A stretch of DNA of 64,000 bases from Geoalkalibacter halelectricus (GCF_025263685.1 NZ_CP092109.1:3039001-3103000); one strand, 5' to 3'. Numbered from the stretch's first letter, positions 34,974 through 43,802 are shown. Translations and numbers: made by a program. The notes: generated from the letters alone by a model not told the origin.

Positions 34974-35789
34974 TTATTCCACCACCACCTGGGCGTCCTG
35001 TACGATCACTTCATAAACCTGGCCGTGAGCGATTTCCTGGTCGGTTTTGAGAATGCCGCTAACGAGGATGGTGTCGCCCACCTTAGCATTGGACGTCGTG
35101 GTCACGGTGATGTCGCTCTTGCCCTGATTATCGGTGCCGTCTTGCAGGTGAATCCAGTTCTTGCCCATGATCTGCGGGCTGAAGCGCACGACCTTGCCGC
35201 GTACCTGAATCTCCTGGCCGGCCAGGGCGTCCTTCTCCGCGTAGATCTGGCCGACGGTCTGGCCGCCTTCAACCGGGGTGATCCCGGAGAAGTCGATTTC
35301 AACCGCCTTGTTGCCGCCCATCTCCGGATGGCCGCTCGGCATTCCCATGCCGCCCATGCCGGGCATTCCACCCATGCCGGGCATCCCGGGCATGCCGCCC
35401 ATCTGGCCGGCGTTCACACTTTCGCCACCGACAAGGATGGCGGGAACGAACAAGACCATGTCGAAGGAGCGATTAAGGCTGTTGCTGTGGAAGTTGTGCA
35501 TTTCCTGGCCGGGAGCCAGTGCAACGGTGTCGCCAACCTTGACTTCGGTTTCGGGACCGGCGGCCCACACCTTGGCCTTGCCGGTGTCGATCTGCACATA
35601 GGTGTAGCCCGCGCTGTTCATAGTTTCCACGACGGTGCCGCTGATGTCCTTTGCGGCGGTGGGGTGTCCGGCGGGCATGCCGGAAGTTGCTTGAGGGGCG
35701 GCAGCCGGCCGGGGCGCCTCGTCCTTGCAGGCGGTCAACAGGGTCGCGGCGGTGGCGCCGGCAAGCATCAGGATCAGAAACTTTTTCAC
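34974..35789 (-). CDS. NrfJ-like OB-fold lipoprotein with Met/Gly-rich linker
   Basis: The 271-residue product has a lipobox (LLTAC) and two small beta domains. The first (ISGTVVETMNSAGYTYVQID) resembles NrfJ-type proteins found with nitrite reductases and cytochromes; the second (QVRGKVVRFSPQIMGKNWIH) is an OB-fold of the same type. Between them is a low-complexity Met-Gly-Pro linker of about 30 residues with repeated GGMPGM units, which could bind soft metals. The start is a GTG at 35789 with GGAGGA. Function is unknown. No nrfA is nearby. Confidence 0.8.
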   Translation of the reverse strand: MKKFLILMLAGATAATLLTACKDEAPRPAAAPQATSGMPAGHPTAAKDISGTVVETMNSAGYTYVQIDTGKAKVWAAGPETEVKVGDTVALAPGQEMHNFHSNSLNRSFDMVLFVPAILVGGESVNAGQMGGMPGMPGMGGMPGMGGMGMPSGHPEMGGNKAVEIDFSGITPVEGGQTVGQIYAEKDALAGQEIQVRGKVVRFSPQIMGKNWIHLQDGTDNQGKSDITVTTTSNAKVGDTILVSGILKTDQEIAHGQVYEVIVQDAQVVVE

Positions 35790-36034
35790 GGGTCTTTCCT
35801 CCAAAAATGTCCAGAAATTTCGTCTTTGCGGATTTTCCCGCAACCGAACTCCGATACTATCACAACGCTCTTTTTGAACTCAAGTCCCCACGCTGTGGAT
35901 TTTTCGTAATCGCGGCTTCGATGCCTTGACGGAAATTGAGCGCATGCTAAGGTTTTAGGCTGAAAAACAATCTGTTTTCAAGGAGATGGCTGATGAACTG
36001 CCAGGATTTGTACCCGTGGCAGGGAAAAGACGCC

Positions 36035-36062
36035 GAACCGAGGGAGAGAACTCCCTCGGTTC
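36035..36062. terminator. Hairpin downstream of ferredoxin
   Basis: GAACCGAGGGAG pairs exactly with CTCCCTCGGTTC around 4 nt, 14 bp beyond the ferredoxin stop. On the minus strand GTCTTTTCCC follows, so it is a plausible terminator. Confidence 0.65.
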
Positions 36063-36075
36063 GCAAATATCATCC

Positions 36076-36270
36076 TTATTGCACCTTTTCGATAGCGTCG
36101 ATGGGGCAAGCCGGCACGCAGGCTTCGCATCCCATGCATAGGTCTGAGTTTATGTAATAAACCGGATCCGAGCCGTGGCAGTGATAGATAGCCATAACCG
36201 GACACATGTGCTCGCAGGCTCCGCAAGCTATGCACTCTTCCGTGATACGGTATTGGTCGCCTCTCGCCAT
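36076..36270 (-). CDS. 2[4Fe-4S] ferredoxin
   Basis: This 64-residue ferredoxin has two cluster motifs, CIACGACEHMCP and CMGCEACVPACP, with a longer spacer containing HCHGSDPVYY between them. There is no signal peptide, so it is cytosolic. The spacer insertion is of the type seen in ferredoxins that serve oxidoreductases of the aldehyde or radical-SAM type. It lies 37 bp downstream of the Tat-exported PqqD-like gene on the same strand, so the two are probably co-transcribed. Confidence 0.92.
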   Translation of the reverse strand: MARGDQYRITEECIACGACEHMCPVMAIYHCHGSDPVYYINSDLCMGCEACVPACPIDAIEKVQ

Positions 36271-36307
36271 AACTTTATTTATCCTTTCGTCTCAGGTCCA
36301 AAATGGC

Positions 36308-36841
36308 TCAATACATTATTTCCCGATCCTTCATTCGCATGCGCAGTGACATGTCGCGACTGTTCAGTAGTGTAAGGCCGCGAATCATTTTTTCCTTGGG
36401 GATGGTTGACGGTGAGGCAAAAACCAGGTAACCAGCCTCAAAAAGCCGGCGAAGAAAGGCGACGATTCTTGGGCGCAGGCTGACCTCGTCAAGATGGAAA
36501 ATCTTGGCGGTGGTCTCAATGATGGTTTCGATGTTGCGCGTGCCGTCACACAGCTGCGCGACGACAGCCGCCATGCTGTTCAGGGTGACCCCGCGACCCT
36601 TTTGCTTGTCGTCGCTATCCTTGTAAAGAACGGCACTCTCGCGGGTATATTCGAAGATTCGCTGACGGGGGATCAAGGGTATGGGATCGAGTATGGCGAA
36701 TTCGAAATCCATCGTCGGTGTTTTTCCCGCGTTGCCGCGCGCCATTGCCAACGATGGTGCCGCCAGGGTTGCCGCCGCGACCCCGACGCCGACGGTTTTG
36801 AAAAACTTGCGCCGCTCAATACGACTCCTTCCTGATTTCAT
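36308..36841 (-). CDS. PqqD-like domain protein with a Tat-type signal
   Basis: This 177-residue protein starts with a twin-arginine-like signal (ERRKFFKTVGVGVAAATLAA) and continues into a PqqD-like winged-helix domain: VTLNSMAAVVAQLCDGTRN and TIIETTAKIF, then RPRIVAFLRRLFEAGYLVF. PqqD domains normally bind peptide substrates for cytosolic radical-SAM enzymes, so an export signal is unexpected. No radical-SAM gene or obvious precursor peptide is next to it. The signal may instead act as a membrane anchor, or the protein may be a distant structural relative. The ATG at 36841 is followed by KSGRSRIERR. Confidence 0.75.
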   Translation of the reverse strand: MKSGRSRIERRKFFKTVGVGVAAATLAAPSLAMARGNAGKTPTMDFEFAILDPIPLIPRQRIFEYTRESAVLYKDSDDKQKGRGVTLNSMAAVVAQLCDGTRNIETIIETTAKIFHLDEVSLRPRIVAFLRRLFEAGYLVFASPSTIPKEKMIRGLTLLNSRDMSLRMRMKDREIMY

Positions 36842-37160
36842 GCCGTATTCCTCCCTTGTTAGGATATTTTGGGCACTATGGCCCCTCCAAAAAAAAGCCC
36901 AACAGAACGCTTTGTTGCGCTGTTGGGCCGGGTTGGCTAGATTATAGAGTGTGAGATTGCGGGCTTAGGTTTTTTGGTTTCTCCGAGGGCAATGAAGTGA
37001 GAAAGCGAACAGTCATTCATGGGGGATCCCTCCCGGATTTGGATCTGATTAAATAGCAATTGGATACATTGATCCTATACCGAGGTTAGATACCTGTTTT
37101 AATCGCAGGTGTCAATAGGATTGACTTTAGTAAAATGAGAATTTAATGGTTGGAAAAATT
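36842..37160. other. Intergenic region with terminator hairpin
   Basis: These 319 bp contain no gene on either strand. The left part is the terminator at 36889-36928; the right part is AT-rich and probably holds the promoter of the PqqD-like gene upstream of the hairpin or elements not recognised here. Confidence 0.5.
36889..36928 (-). terminator. Rho-independent terminator
   Basis: GCCCAACAG (36897-36905) pairs with CTGTTGGGC (36920-36928). On the minus strand the hairpin is followed by eight T. It would end a minus-strand transcript from 37424, yet lies upstream of the PqqD-like gene. Confidence 0.75.
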
Positions 37161-37424
37161 TTATTCCAGGCGGATATGGTCCCCAGGCGCTTTGAGCGCC
37201 TTGAGTTCGGGATAGATCTCCTCGAGATCCTTGAGCATCCGTTCGGTGTTCTTGATGGCGGCCTTGATCCCGTCGTCCCAGGCCAGGGTCACCTGGTGTC
37301 CGCAGTGGGTGCAGGTGTCGGTGGCCTGGTCGCCGGCGGGAAGGGCCTGGTAGAGAGTATAATAGTTACAGGCGGCGCACTTTTGCCGGTGGAGAATGGG
37401 TTTGGTTTCACGTTTGACGCGCAT
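37161..37424 (-). CDS. Small zinc-ribbon protein
   Basis: This 87-residue protein has a basic N-terminus, a zinc-ribbon with knuckles CAAC and CTHCG (QKCAACNYYTLYQALP ... DTCTHCGHQVTL) and a helical C-terminus (AAIKNTERMLKDLEEIYPEL). The ATG at 37424 has AAGGA 11 nt upstream. No characterised family is recognised. Nucleic-acid or protein binding through the ribbon is likely. It is divergent from the HD-domain gene, with 30 bp between the starts. Confidence 0.75.
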   Translation of the reverse strand: MRVKRETKPILHRQKCAACNYYTLYQALPAGDQATDTCTHCGHQVTLAWDDGIKAAIKNTERMLKDLEEIYPELKALKAPGDHIRLE

Positions 37425-37454
37425 GGAGGCTCTTGTCCTTTTGCCTGAGGTGAA

Positions 37455-38012
37455 ATGGCTTCTGTCATGATGGCGCCGCTGGACTTGCTGGAAAAATACT
37501 ACCCTGCGGACTCGCCGGTCTTTGCTGTGCTGGTTTCTCACAGCCGCGCGGTGGCCGAGATGGCGCTGCGTATCGCCTCCCGGTTGGGCGCCGAGGTCGA
37601 TGTGGCGTTTGTCGAACAAGCCGCGCTGCTGCACGACATCGGCATCGGCGCGACGCATGCGCCGAAAATCGGCTGTTTCGGGGCGCTGCCTTATATGTGT
37701 CACGGCATTGAAGGCCGCAAGTTGCTCGACAAGGAAGGTTTGCCCCGCCACGCCCTGGTGTGCGAGCGCCATATCGGCGTGGGCCTGAGCGCCGCGGAGA
37801 TTCGCGCGCAAGGATTGCCCTTGCCCGAGCGCGACATGCTGCCGCTTTCGCTCGAGGAGCAGATCGTGACCTATGCCGATCTGTTTTTCAGTAAAACCCC
37901 CGGCCAGGAGCAGGAGGCCAAAACGGTCGCGCGGGTGCGTGAATCCCTGCGGCGCCATGGTGCGAACAAGGTGGCGATTTTCGATGCCTGGCTGGAGCGC
38001 TTTGGCCTCTGA
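37455..38012 (+). CDS. HD-domain phosphohydrolase-like protein
   Basis: This 185-residue protein has the HD signature ALLHDIGIG with His60-Asp61, an upstream histidine in SHSRAVAEMAL and downstream metal ligands in HGIEGRKLL and RHIGVGLSAAEI, followed by YADLFFSK. It resembles the uncharacterised TIGR00295-type archaeal and bacterial HD proteins that may hydrolyse phosphates of nucleotides. The ATG follows GAGGTGAA. The substrate cannot be assigned. Confidence 0.85.
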   Translation: MASVMMAPLDLLEKYYPADSPVFAVLVSHSRAVAEMALRIASRLGAEVDVAFVEQAALLHDIGIGATHAPKIGCFGALPYMCHGIEGRKLLDKEGLPRHALVCERHIGVGLSAAEIRAQGLPLPERDMLPLSLEEQIVTYADLFFSKTPGQEQEAKTVARVRESLRRHGANKVAIFDAWLERFGL

Positions 38013-38021
38013 CCCTTGCTT

Positions 38022-38792
38022 TCATGGAGACTTCTCGGGAGCCTTCGGCTGATTCGCGTACCACTGGGCCTTCATCTTGCGGTAGCGGTGATTGAGAAAC
38101 AGGATCACCAGGGTGACGAACAGGATGCCGCCGATGGTCAGCCAGGGGTTGTCGCGGTCGAGGTAGCGGTTGATGAGCGCCGCGCCGAAATACATGATGG
38201 CGCAGCCTAGGGCGCTGCCGGTGACCACCCCGACGAAGGTGCCCAGCCGCGACATGCCCAGCAGCCGCCCGAAGATCGAGCCGCCGACGCTGCCCGTGGC
38301 CGCCAGGGGGAAAATGCAGAAGGTCACGATGCCGGCGAAGGTGGCGCGCTTCATCCAGGGATGGGACTGCAGGATGAACTTGCCGTCATTCATGAGGATG
38401 CGCAACTTGGCGCCGAGGTAGGGCAGGCGGAACAAAAATCCGATGTGAAAGGCCAGCAGGCAAGCGACCATGGTGTCCATGTAGAAAACCAGCAGCGCCA
38501 GCTCGCCGGAGGTGAAAAACCGCGTCGCCTCCTCCATGCCGCCGGCCTCGCCGCCGAGAATGACGAAGCGGCCGAAGAAGAAAAACACCGCCAGGGCCGC
38601 CAGCAGCAGGGCCTGCACATAACCCCAGCCGTGGGTGAAATAGAGCATGACCAGCAACCCGGCGGAGAGGACAAAGGGGCCGAGCAAGGTCAGAAACCAC
38701 ACCAACGAGTAGGGGGATTGATGATGGTCCTCGAAATCGAGATGCTGCGTGTCGGCTTCGACCGGGGTGTGGATGGTTTTGTGCTCGGACAA
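38022..38792 (-). CDS. Small multidrug export (DUF/PF06695)-like membrane protein
   Basis: The 256-residue protein has about six membrane helices and the conserved region FPLAATGSVGGSIFGRLLGM of the family annotated as small multidrug export proteins (COG2426-like), although drug export is not demonstrated for most members. The first 25 residues are hydrophilic. The start appears to be TTG at 38792, with AGGAGA at a good spacing; no internal ATG fits. It is convergent with the HD gene, with 9 bp between the stops. Confidence 0.75.
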   Translation of the reverse strand: MSEHKTIHTPVEADTQHLDFEDHHQSPYSLVWFLTLLGPFVLSAGLLVMLYFTHGWGYVQALLLAALAVFFFFGRFVILGGEAGGMEEATRFFTSGELALLVFYMDTMVACLLAFHIGFLFRLPYLGAKLRILMNDGKFILQSHPWMKRATFAGIVTFCIFPLAATGSVGGSIFGRLLGMSRLGTFVGVVTGSALGCAIMYFGAALINRYLDRDNPWLTIGGILFVTLVILFLNHRYRKMKAQWYANQPKAPEKSP

Positions 38793-38946
38793 GGACGTTT
38801 CTCCTGGTGTTCCACCGTGTTTGAGCTTTTCGCCGGCACGGTTTTGTCGTGAACTTCAAACTTTACCCCAAGGCGATTCGCCGATTCAAGCGAGATCGGA
38901 CGATGCGGCAGATCGCGCCAGCGGAGAGCATTCACAGGGAGCCCGC

Positions 38947-40062
38947 ATGAATATCCTGGTGATCGGAGGCGGCTACGCCGGACTGGCGTGCCTGATGGCG
39001 TTGCGCCGCTCTTTCCCGGCAACGGAACTGCATTTGTTCGACTCCGCTCCCCAGCATGTGCAGGCCACCCGTCTTCATCAAACCCTGCGTCGCCCCCTGA
39101 GCGAAATTACCCGCCCCTTCGCTGATCTTGCCCAGCAGTTCGGCTTTACCTACCATCCTCAGGGCGTCAGGTTTACGGCGGAGGATCTGTGCCGCTGGCA
39201 GGAAACCAAGACCCTGGAGATTGACGGAGCCTGCCTGGAGTTTGATTTTCTGGTGATCGCCGCGGGGGCGCGGACCCGGGAACTTCCCCCCGGCGAAAAC
39301 GTTTTGATCCGAGAGGACCTGGCCCGGCAGGATGCCGGCGCGCTGCTCGAACAAACCCTTGAGGATGTTAAAGGGCGCGCCGCCGAGGTTGCGGTGGTCG
39401 GGGGCGGGGCCACGGGGTTGCAGTTTCTCTTCGAACTGCGGCAGTGGGGGGCCGATCACGGGCGGGCGCTGAACCTGCGCTTGATTGATCTGGACAGCCG
39501 TTTGCTCAGTCGCTTGCCCGAGGCCTTTCATCGCTATCTGTGCCGGCGGCTCAAGGCGCATGCCATCGCCTATCATGGCGCCACGCACTATCGGGGGCAG
39601 CGGGGCGGGCGGATTTATCTGGAGCCGCTCGACGGCGGCGATCCTTTTGACCTGCCCTGCGATCTGGTGCTGGGGTTTCCCGGAGTCAGCGCCATGCCGC
39701 GCCTTCTGGAAACCAATCGCTACGGCCAGGTGCTTGCCGATGGGCTGCCTCTGGATTGCATCTTTGCCGCCGGTGACTGTTCATGCTATCTTTCCGCCGG
39801 CCTCAACGCCCAGACGGCTCAGGCCGCCATGCGCAAGGGCGCCCTGGTCGCCGACAATATCCTGCGCGCCACCGAGGGGCGCAGGCTTGCGCCCTACCTG
39901 CACCGAGAGCTCGGCTATTTCATCAGCCTCGGTGATCGCGACGGCATCGGCTGGCTGGGGCTGCGCGCCAACGTCCTCACCGGGCTGGGCGCCTTTGCGG
40001 TCAAGGAAGCGCTCGAAGCTCAGTATGATCTTTTTCTGCGGGGTATCAACACCTATATATAA
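38947..40062 (+). CDS. NDH-2-like FAD-dependent NAD(P)H oxidoreductase
   Basis: This 371-residue flavoprotein has two Rossmann motifs, GGGYAGL (7-13) for FAD and VGGGATG (151-157) for NAD(P)H, and the late FAD motif IFAAGDCSCYL. The family includes type II NADH dehydrogenases and sulfide:quinone reductase-like proteins. No membrane helix or paired catalytic cysteines are evident, so sulfide oxidation is unlikely. The ATG at 38947 follows AGGGAG. The thioesterase gene begins 24 bp downstream. Confidence 0.87.
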   Translation: MNILVIGGGYAGLACLMALRRSFPATELHLFDSAPQHVQATRLHQTLRRPLSEITRPFADLAQQFGFTYHPQGVRFTAEDLCRWQETKTLEIDGACLEFDFLVIAAGARTRELPPGENVLIREDLARQDAGALLEQTLEDVKGRAAEVAVVGGGATGLQFLFELRQWGADHGRALNLRLIDLDSRLLSRLPEAFHRYLCRRLKAHAIAYHGATHYRGQRGGRIYLEPLDGGDPFDLPCDLVLGFPGVSAMPRLLETNRYGQVLADGLPLDCIFAAGDCSCYLSAGLNAQTAQAAMRKGALVADNILRATEGRRLAPYLHRELGYFISLGDRDGIGWLGLRANVLTGLGAFAVKEALEAQYDLFLRGINTYI

Positions 40063-40085
40063 TCCAACCCCAAAGGACTTTATTT

Positions 40086-40541
40086 ATGGCACCACTTCCC
40101 GATTTCGAGGCCTTGCGAAAAACCGACTGGACCCCCTTCGACGCACCCTCCCTGGTGGGAAAATCCCTGCGCTTCGTCAGCGGCGACCCCCAAGGCAAGC
40201 GCTTTCGCCTGCGTTATTTCCGCGACGGTAAAAACGATCTCGTCGCCCTGGCCTGGTTCGGCGAAGAAACCGAAGGGCCGCCGGGGCACGCCCACGGCGG
40301 CAGCATGGCGGCGGTGCTTGACGAAGTCCTGGGGCTGGCGGCCTGGGCGGCCGGGCATCCCATCGTGGTCGGCAACCTCAACATCCATTTTCGCAAATTG
40401 CTGCCCCTGGAGTCGGTGGCGCAGGTCGACACCGAGGTTGTGTCCGTCAAGGGGCGCAAAGTGTTGGTGCGCGGCCGGCTGACCGACGGCAAAGAGGGCC
40501 TATATGCCGAAGCCGATTGCCTGTGCATCCGGATTCTGTGA
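40086..40541 (+). CDS. PaaI-type hotdog thioesterase
   Basis: This 151-residue protein is a single-hotdog acyl-CoA thioesterase with the PaaI-like motif GHAHGGSMAAVLDEVLGLAA, where the aspartate and following glutamate act in catalysis, then NLNIHFRKLLPL. Length is typical. It follows the FAD oxidoreductase by 24 bp and may be co-transcribed, but a shared pathway is not evident. The acyl substrate is unknown. Confidence 0.88.
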   Translation: MAPLPDFEALRKTDWTPFDAPSLVGKSLRFVSGDPQGKRFRLRYFRDGKNDLVALAWFGEETEGPPGHAHGGSMAAVLDEVLGLAAWAAGHPIVVGNLNIHFRKLLPLESVAQVDTEVVSVKGRKVLVRGRLTDGKEGLYAEADCLCIRIL

Positions 40542-40706
40542 TTTTCCCACACGGCGAGATTAGCAAAACTTGACAAAGCCGCCGTTTTGTCGCACATATA
40601 GGGGCGTGCAGTTCCCTTAACCTTCGTTGTCCCGTTGCTGTTTCAGTACATCAATTGCCGAATTTCCCGGCTGAATTTGAACCATTTTTGATTTAGGTTG
40701 GTTTTT

Positions 40707-42077
40707 ATGAATGCCATTCGCACCTCCGCGCGCCGGCAGAAATGGAAAAAGCGCCAGCGCCTCGCTCTCTGGGGCCTGGTGCCCCTGGTGCTGCTCGTTG
40801 CCCTGCTGGCGCTGCGTTCCCCGGGTTCCCAAGGGCCGGAACCGGCTTTCGCGGAGGCATCATCCGGCAAATCCGTTAAAAAGGGCACCCCCACCGAACT
40901 CCCCGTCATCCTCGCCGAAGATTCCACCTCCGCGCCTGCCGCGCCGGAGGAACCCGACCACGTCATCACCTACGCCATCGCCCAGGGCGATACCCTGAGT
41001 TCTATTTTCGATCGCTTCAATCTCGGTCAGCAGATCATGTATCAGGTTCTGTCCGCCGACGAGCCGCTGCTTGCTCTGGACATCCTGCGTCCCGGCAATC
41101 TTCTGACCTTTCGCCTGAATGAGGACTCACGCTGCCTGGAAGAGATGGAGTTGTTCATCCATGCCGGCAACCGGGTCGTGTACCGACGCGGCGACAACGG
41201 CAGTTTCGATTACGAAGAAATCGTCATCCCCGGCGACTGGGAGCAGCAGGTTCTGGCGGGCGAAATCAACGGCAGTTTCTATCTCTCGGCGCGCAATGTC
41301 GGTCTGAGCGAGCGCGAAACCGCCATCATTACCGATCTGTTCAAGGATCAGCTGAATTTCGCGCGGGAAATCCGCGCCGGCGACCGTTTTCAGGTGGTGC
41401 GCAGCCAGCAGTGGGTGGAGGGCGAGTTCACCGGCCAGAGCCGCATCGAGGGGGTGCGCATCCTGCGCCGCAGCCGCCTCCATTCGGCGTTTCTCTTCGA
41501 GGACGGCAACTACTACGACCACAAGGGCGAGAGCCTGGCGCGCGCCTTCCGCCGCTATCCCATGAATGGCAACTACCGGGTCAGCTCGGCCTTCAATCCT
41601 GCTCGCCGCCATCCCGTCACCGGGCGCGTCGCGCCTCATAACGGGGTTGATTTCGCCATGCCCATCGGCACGCCGGTCTTGAGCACCGGCGACGGGGTAG
41701 TGACGCGCGTGCACAACCACCCCTTCGCCGGCAAATACATCGAAATTCAGCACGGCGGCAACTACGTGACGCGCTATCTGCACCTCGATCGTATTCTGGT
41801 GCGGCGCGGCCAGAGCGTCGCGCGTGGCGAGCGCATCGCCCTGTCCGGAAACACCGGCCGCTCCACCGGGCCGCACCTGCATTTCGAACTACACGTCAAG
41901 GGCCGCCCCGTTGATCCCCTGCGCGCCAACATCCCCATGGCGGCCGCGGTGCCCCAGGATAAGCGCCGCGCCTTCGACCAGCGGGTGGCCGCCCTGGTTC
42001 AGGTCATGGAGCATCCCGAGCAGCAAATCGCCATGCGGGCCGAAGCCGCCGGCAGTGGGGATAAGACCGAAATGTGA
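40707..42077 (+). CDS. M23 zinc metallopeptidase with OapA/LysM-like domain
   Basis: This 456-residue envelope protein has a basic cytosolic N-terminus, one membrane helix (LVPLVLLVALLAL), a LysM/OapA-like region (YAIAQGDTLSSIFDRFNL), a central beta domain and a C-terminal LytM/M23 domain with the zinc ligands in PHNGVDFAMPIGTP and GPHLHFELHVKGRPVDP. It resembles MepM-type D,D-endopeptidases that open the peptidoglycan mesh for growth. The ATG at 40707 follows AGG at 9 nt; a TTG at 40698 is less likely. A strong terminator follows. Confidence 0.92.
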   Translation: MNAIRTSARRQKWKKRQRLALWGLVPLVLLVALLALRSPGSQGPEPAFAEASSGKSVKKGTPTELPVILAEDSTSAPAAPEEPDHVITYAIAQGDTLSSIFDRFNLGQQIMYQVLSADEPLLALDILRPGNLLTFRLNEDSRCLEEMELFIHAGNRVVYRRGDNGSFDYEEIVIPGDWEQQVLAGEINGSFYLSARNVGLSERETAIITDLFKDQLNFAREIRAGDRFQVVRSQQWVEGEFTGQSRIEGVRILRRSRLHSAFLFEDGNYYDHKGESLARAFRRYPMNGNYRVSSAFNPARRHPVTGRVAPHNGVDFAMPIGTPVLSTGDGVVTRVHNHPFAGKYIEIQHGGNYVTRYLHLDRILVRRGQSVARGERIALSGNTGRSTGPHLHFELHVKGRPVDPLRANIPMAAAVPQDKRRAFDQRVAALVQVMEHPEQQIAMRAEAAGSGDKTEM

Positions 42078-42115
42078 CAAGCCGTCTTCATTGCAGTGCC
42101 GGCGATTTCTCCACC

Positions 42116-42156
42116 AAAGAAAAATCCCCCCTGGGAGCCAGGGGGGATTTTTCTTT
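42116..42156. terminator. Strong bidirectional terminator
   Basis: A 19-bp perfect stem (42116-42134 with 42138-42156) with a 3-nt loop includes A-rich and T-rich flanks on both sides. It separates the convergent M23 and antiporter genes. Confidence 0.9.
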
Positions 42157-42178
42157 GCGGTGGACGTGGAATCGAACC
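42157..42178 (-). other. Possible tRNA 3'-end remnant
   Basis: The minus strand reads GGTTCGATTCCACGTCCACC GC, which resembles the T-loop plus acceptor end of a tRNA. The rest of a tRNA is absent. It could be a relic attachment site or chance. Confidence 0.25.
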
Positions 42179-42182
42179 GTTC

Positions 42183-43802
42183 TCAGGATTGGTCAACCTC
42201 GCAGACGCTCGGCAGCACCCCGGTGCGCAGCGCCTCCTCGTAAACGTGCTCGGCGAAACCGGTGCCGGCTTCGGCGTAGAAGTTGAAAGCGGCATGTACG
42301 CCTTTGTCGCGCAATTCGGCGATCTGGTCGTCATACATGGCGATTGCCGAGATGGTTCCGGTGAACCCGGCCTTGCGCAACTGTTCGATGGCCGAGAGAT
42401 TGGCACGATGCTTGGGCATGGCCAGCATGACCAGTTCCAACTTGCCGAACCCGCCCCGGTTTTTCACCAGATCCCAAAAATCGGGATCCGTGGCGTCGCC
42501 GAGAATGACGTTGCGCCCCTTGTTTCTGTGTTCCTCCGCGATCGCTTCGTTGACATCGACCCCGATGACCGAGGTGCCGCAACGCTCGACCATGAAATTA
42601 TAGGCTCCCAGGCCGATGCGCCCCATGCCGAAAATGGCGATATTGGCCGGCCAGGGCTCGATGAGGTCGTCGGGATGGCGCCCGCGCGCCTCATACCTCA
42701 GCAATAACTGTTGATACCGGTGGTAAACACCATTGCCCAGGCTGTTGAGAGGTGCGGCCAGGAGAAACGTCAATGACAGGGCAATGGCGATGACCGTCAG
42801 CCAATCGGCTGCCAGCCACCCATTCGCGACCCCCACCGCGCCGACGATGAGGCCGAACTCGCTGTAGTTGGCCAGGCTGAAGGAGGCCAGCAGCGACGAG
42901 CGGGCGCGCAGCTTGAAGCGGCACAGCAGCAGGAAAAACAGGATGACCTTGAACGGGACCAGAAGAGTGAGGACAAGCGCCAGGCCCAGGGTTTCCCAGG
43001 TCGGCATTTCGGCAAGGCCGATGGTGAGGAAAAATCCAACAAGAAACAGCTCCTTGAAACCGAGCAGACTTTTGGCAAGTTCCTTGGCCTTGGGGTGGTT
43101 GGCCACCAGCATACCGATGATCAGCGCGCCGAGGTCGGCTTTCATGGCGACGGCCTCGAAGCTCGCAGCACCGACCACCAGGGCAAGAAAAAAGCCGAAG
43201 AGGATCGTTAGTTCACCGTGGTCGCAGCGGTCCATGATCCGGTACAGGTAGGGGCGCACCAGAAACAATCCGACCAGCACCGCGATGGCCCAGGGCGAGG
43301 GAAGTTTGCCGGTCGAGACGGTCAGAAACACGACGGCGAGAACGTCCTGCATGATGAGGATTCCGATGGCGGCGCTGCCGTGGGTGGAGGACATTTCCCC
43401 CTTTTCCTCAAGAACTTTGACGGCGAACACGGTGCTGGAAAAGCTCAAGGCAAAGCCCACCAGTAGAAGGGCCGGGAGATCCAGGTCGGTGAAAAGGCTC
43501 AAGCCGAGATGGGTGAATCCCCAGAAGACCGCAGTGAAAAATGCCACGGTCAGGACCATGTGCAGGGAAGTACCGGCCCAAATTTCCGGTTTGAACAGGC
43601 TCTGGATCTTGAGCTTGAGGCCAATGGTGAACAACAGCAGGATTACCCCGAGATCGGCCGCGACCTGCAGAGTCATGCCGCCCTCGACGCCCAGGGCATT
43701 GAGGATGAATCCGGCCAAGAGAAATCCGACCAGGGGCGGCAGCCCCACTTGGCGCACGAGAAAGCCGCACAGAAAGGCGATGGTTAACCAGAGAGGATCC
43801 AT
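42183..43802 (-). CDS. KefB-type monovalent cation:proton antiporter (CPA2) with TrkA-N domain
   Basis: This 539-residue protein has about 12 membrane helices of the CPA2 family (for example LPPLVGFLLAGFILNALGVE, SFSSTVFAVKVLEEKGEMSS) and a C-terminal RCK/TrkA-N nucleotide-binding domain (IAIFGMGRIGLGAYNFMVER, VIGVDVNEAIAEEH, ILGDATDPDFWDL). Homologues exchange K+ or Na+ for H+, with gating by nucleotides or glutathione adducts. No KefF or KefG partner is adjacent. Length and domain order are typical. Confidence 0.92.
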   Translation of the reverse strand: MDPLWLTIAFLCGFLVRQVGLPPLVGFLLAGFILNALGVEGGMTLQVAADLGVILLLFTIGLKLKIQSLFKPEIWAGTSLHMVLTVAFFTAVFWGFTHLGLSLFTDLDLPALLLVGFALSFSSTVFAVKVLEEKGEMSSTHGSAAIGILIMQDVLAVVFLTVSTGKLPSPWAIAVLVGLFLVRPYLYRIMDRCDHGELTILFGFFLALVVGAASFEAVAMKADLGALIIGMLVANHPKAKELAKSLLGFKELFLVGFFLTIGLAEMPTWETLGLALVLTLLVPFKVILFFLLLCRFKLRARSSLLASFSLANYSEFGLIVGAVGVANGWLAADWLTVIAIALSLTFLLAAPLNSLGNGVYHRYQQLLLRYEARGRHPDDLIEPWPANIAIFGMGRIGLGAYNFMVERCGTSVIGVDVNEAIAEEHRNKGRNVILGDATDPDFWDLVKNRGGFGKLELVMLAMPKHRANLSAIEQLRKAGFTGTISAIAMYDDQIAELRDKGVHAAFNFYAEAGTGFAEHVYEEALRTGVLPSVCEVDQS

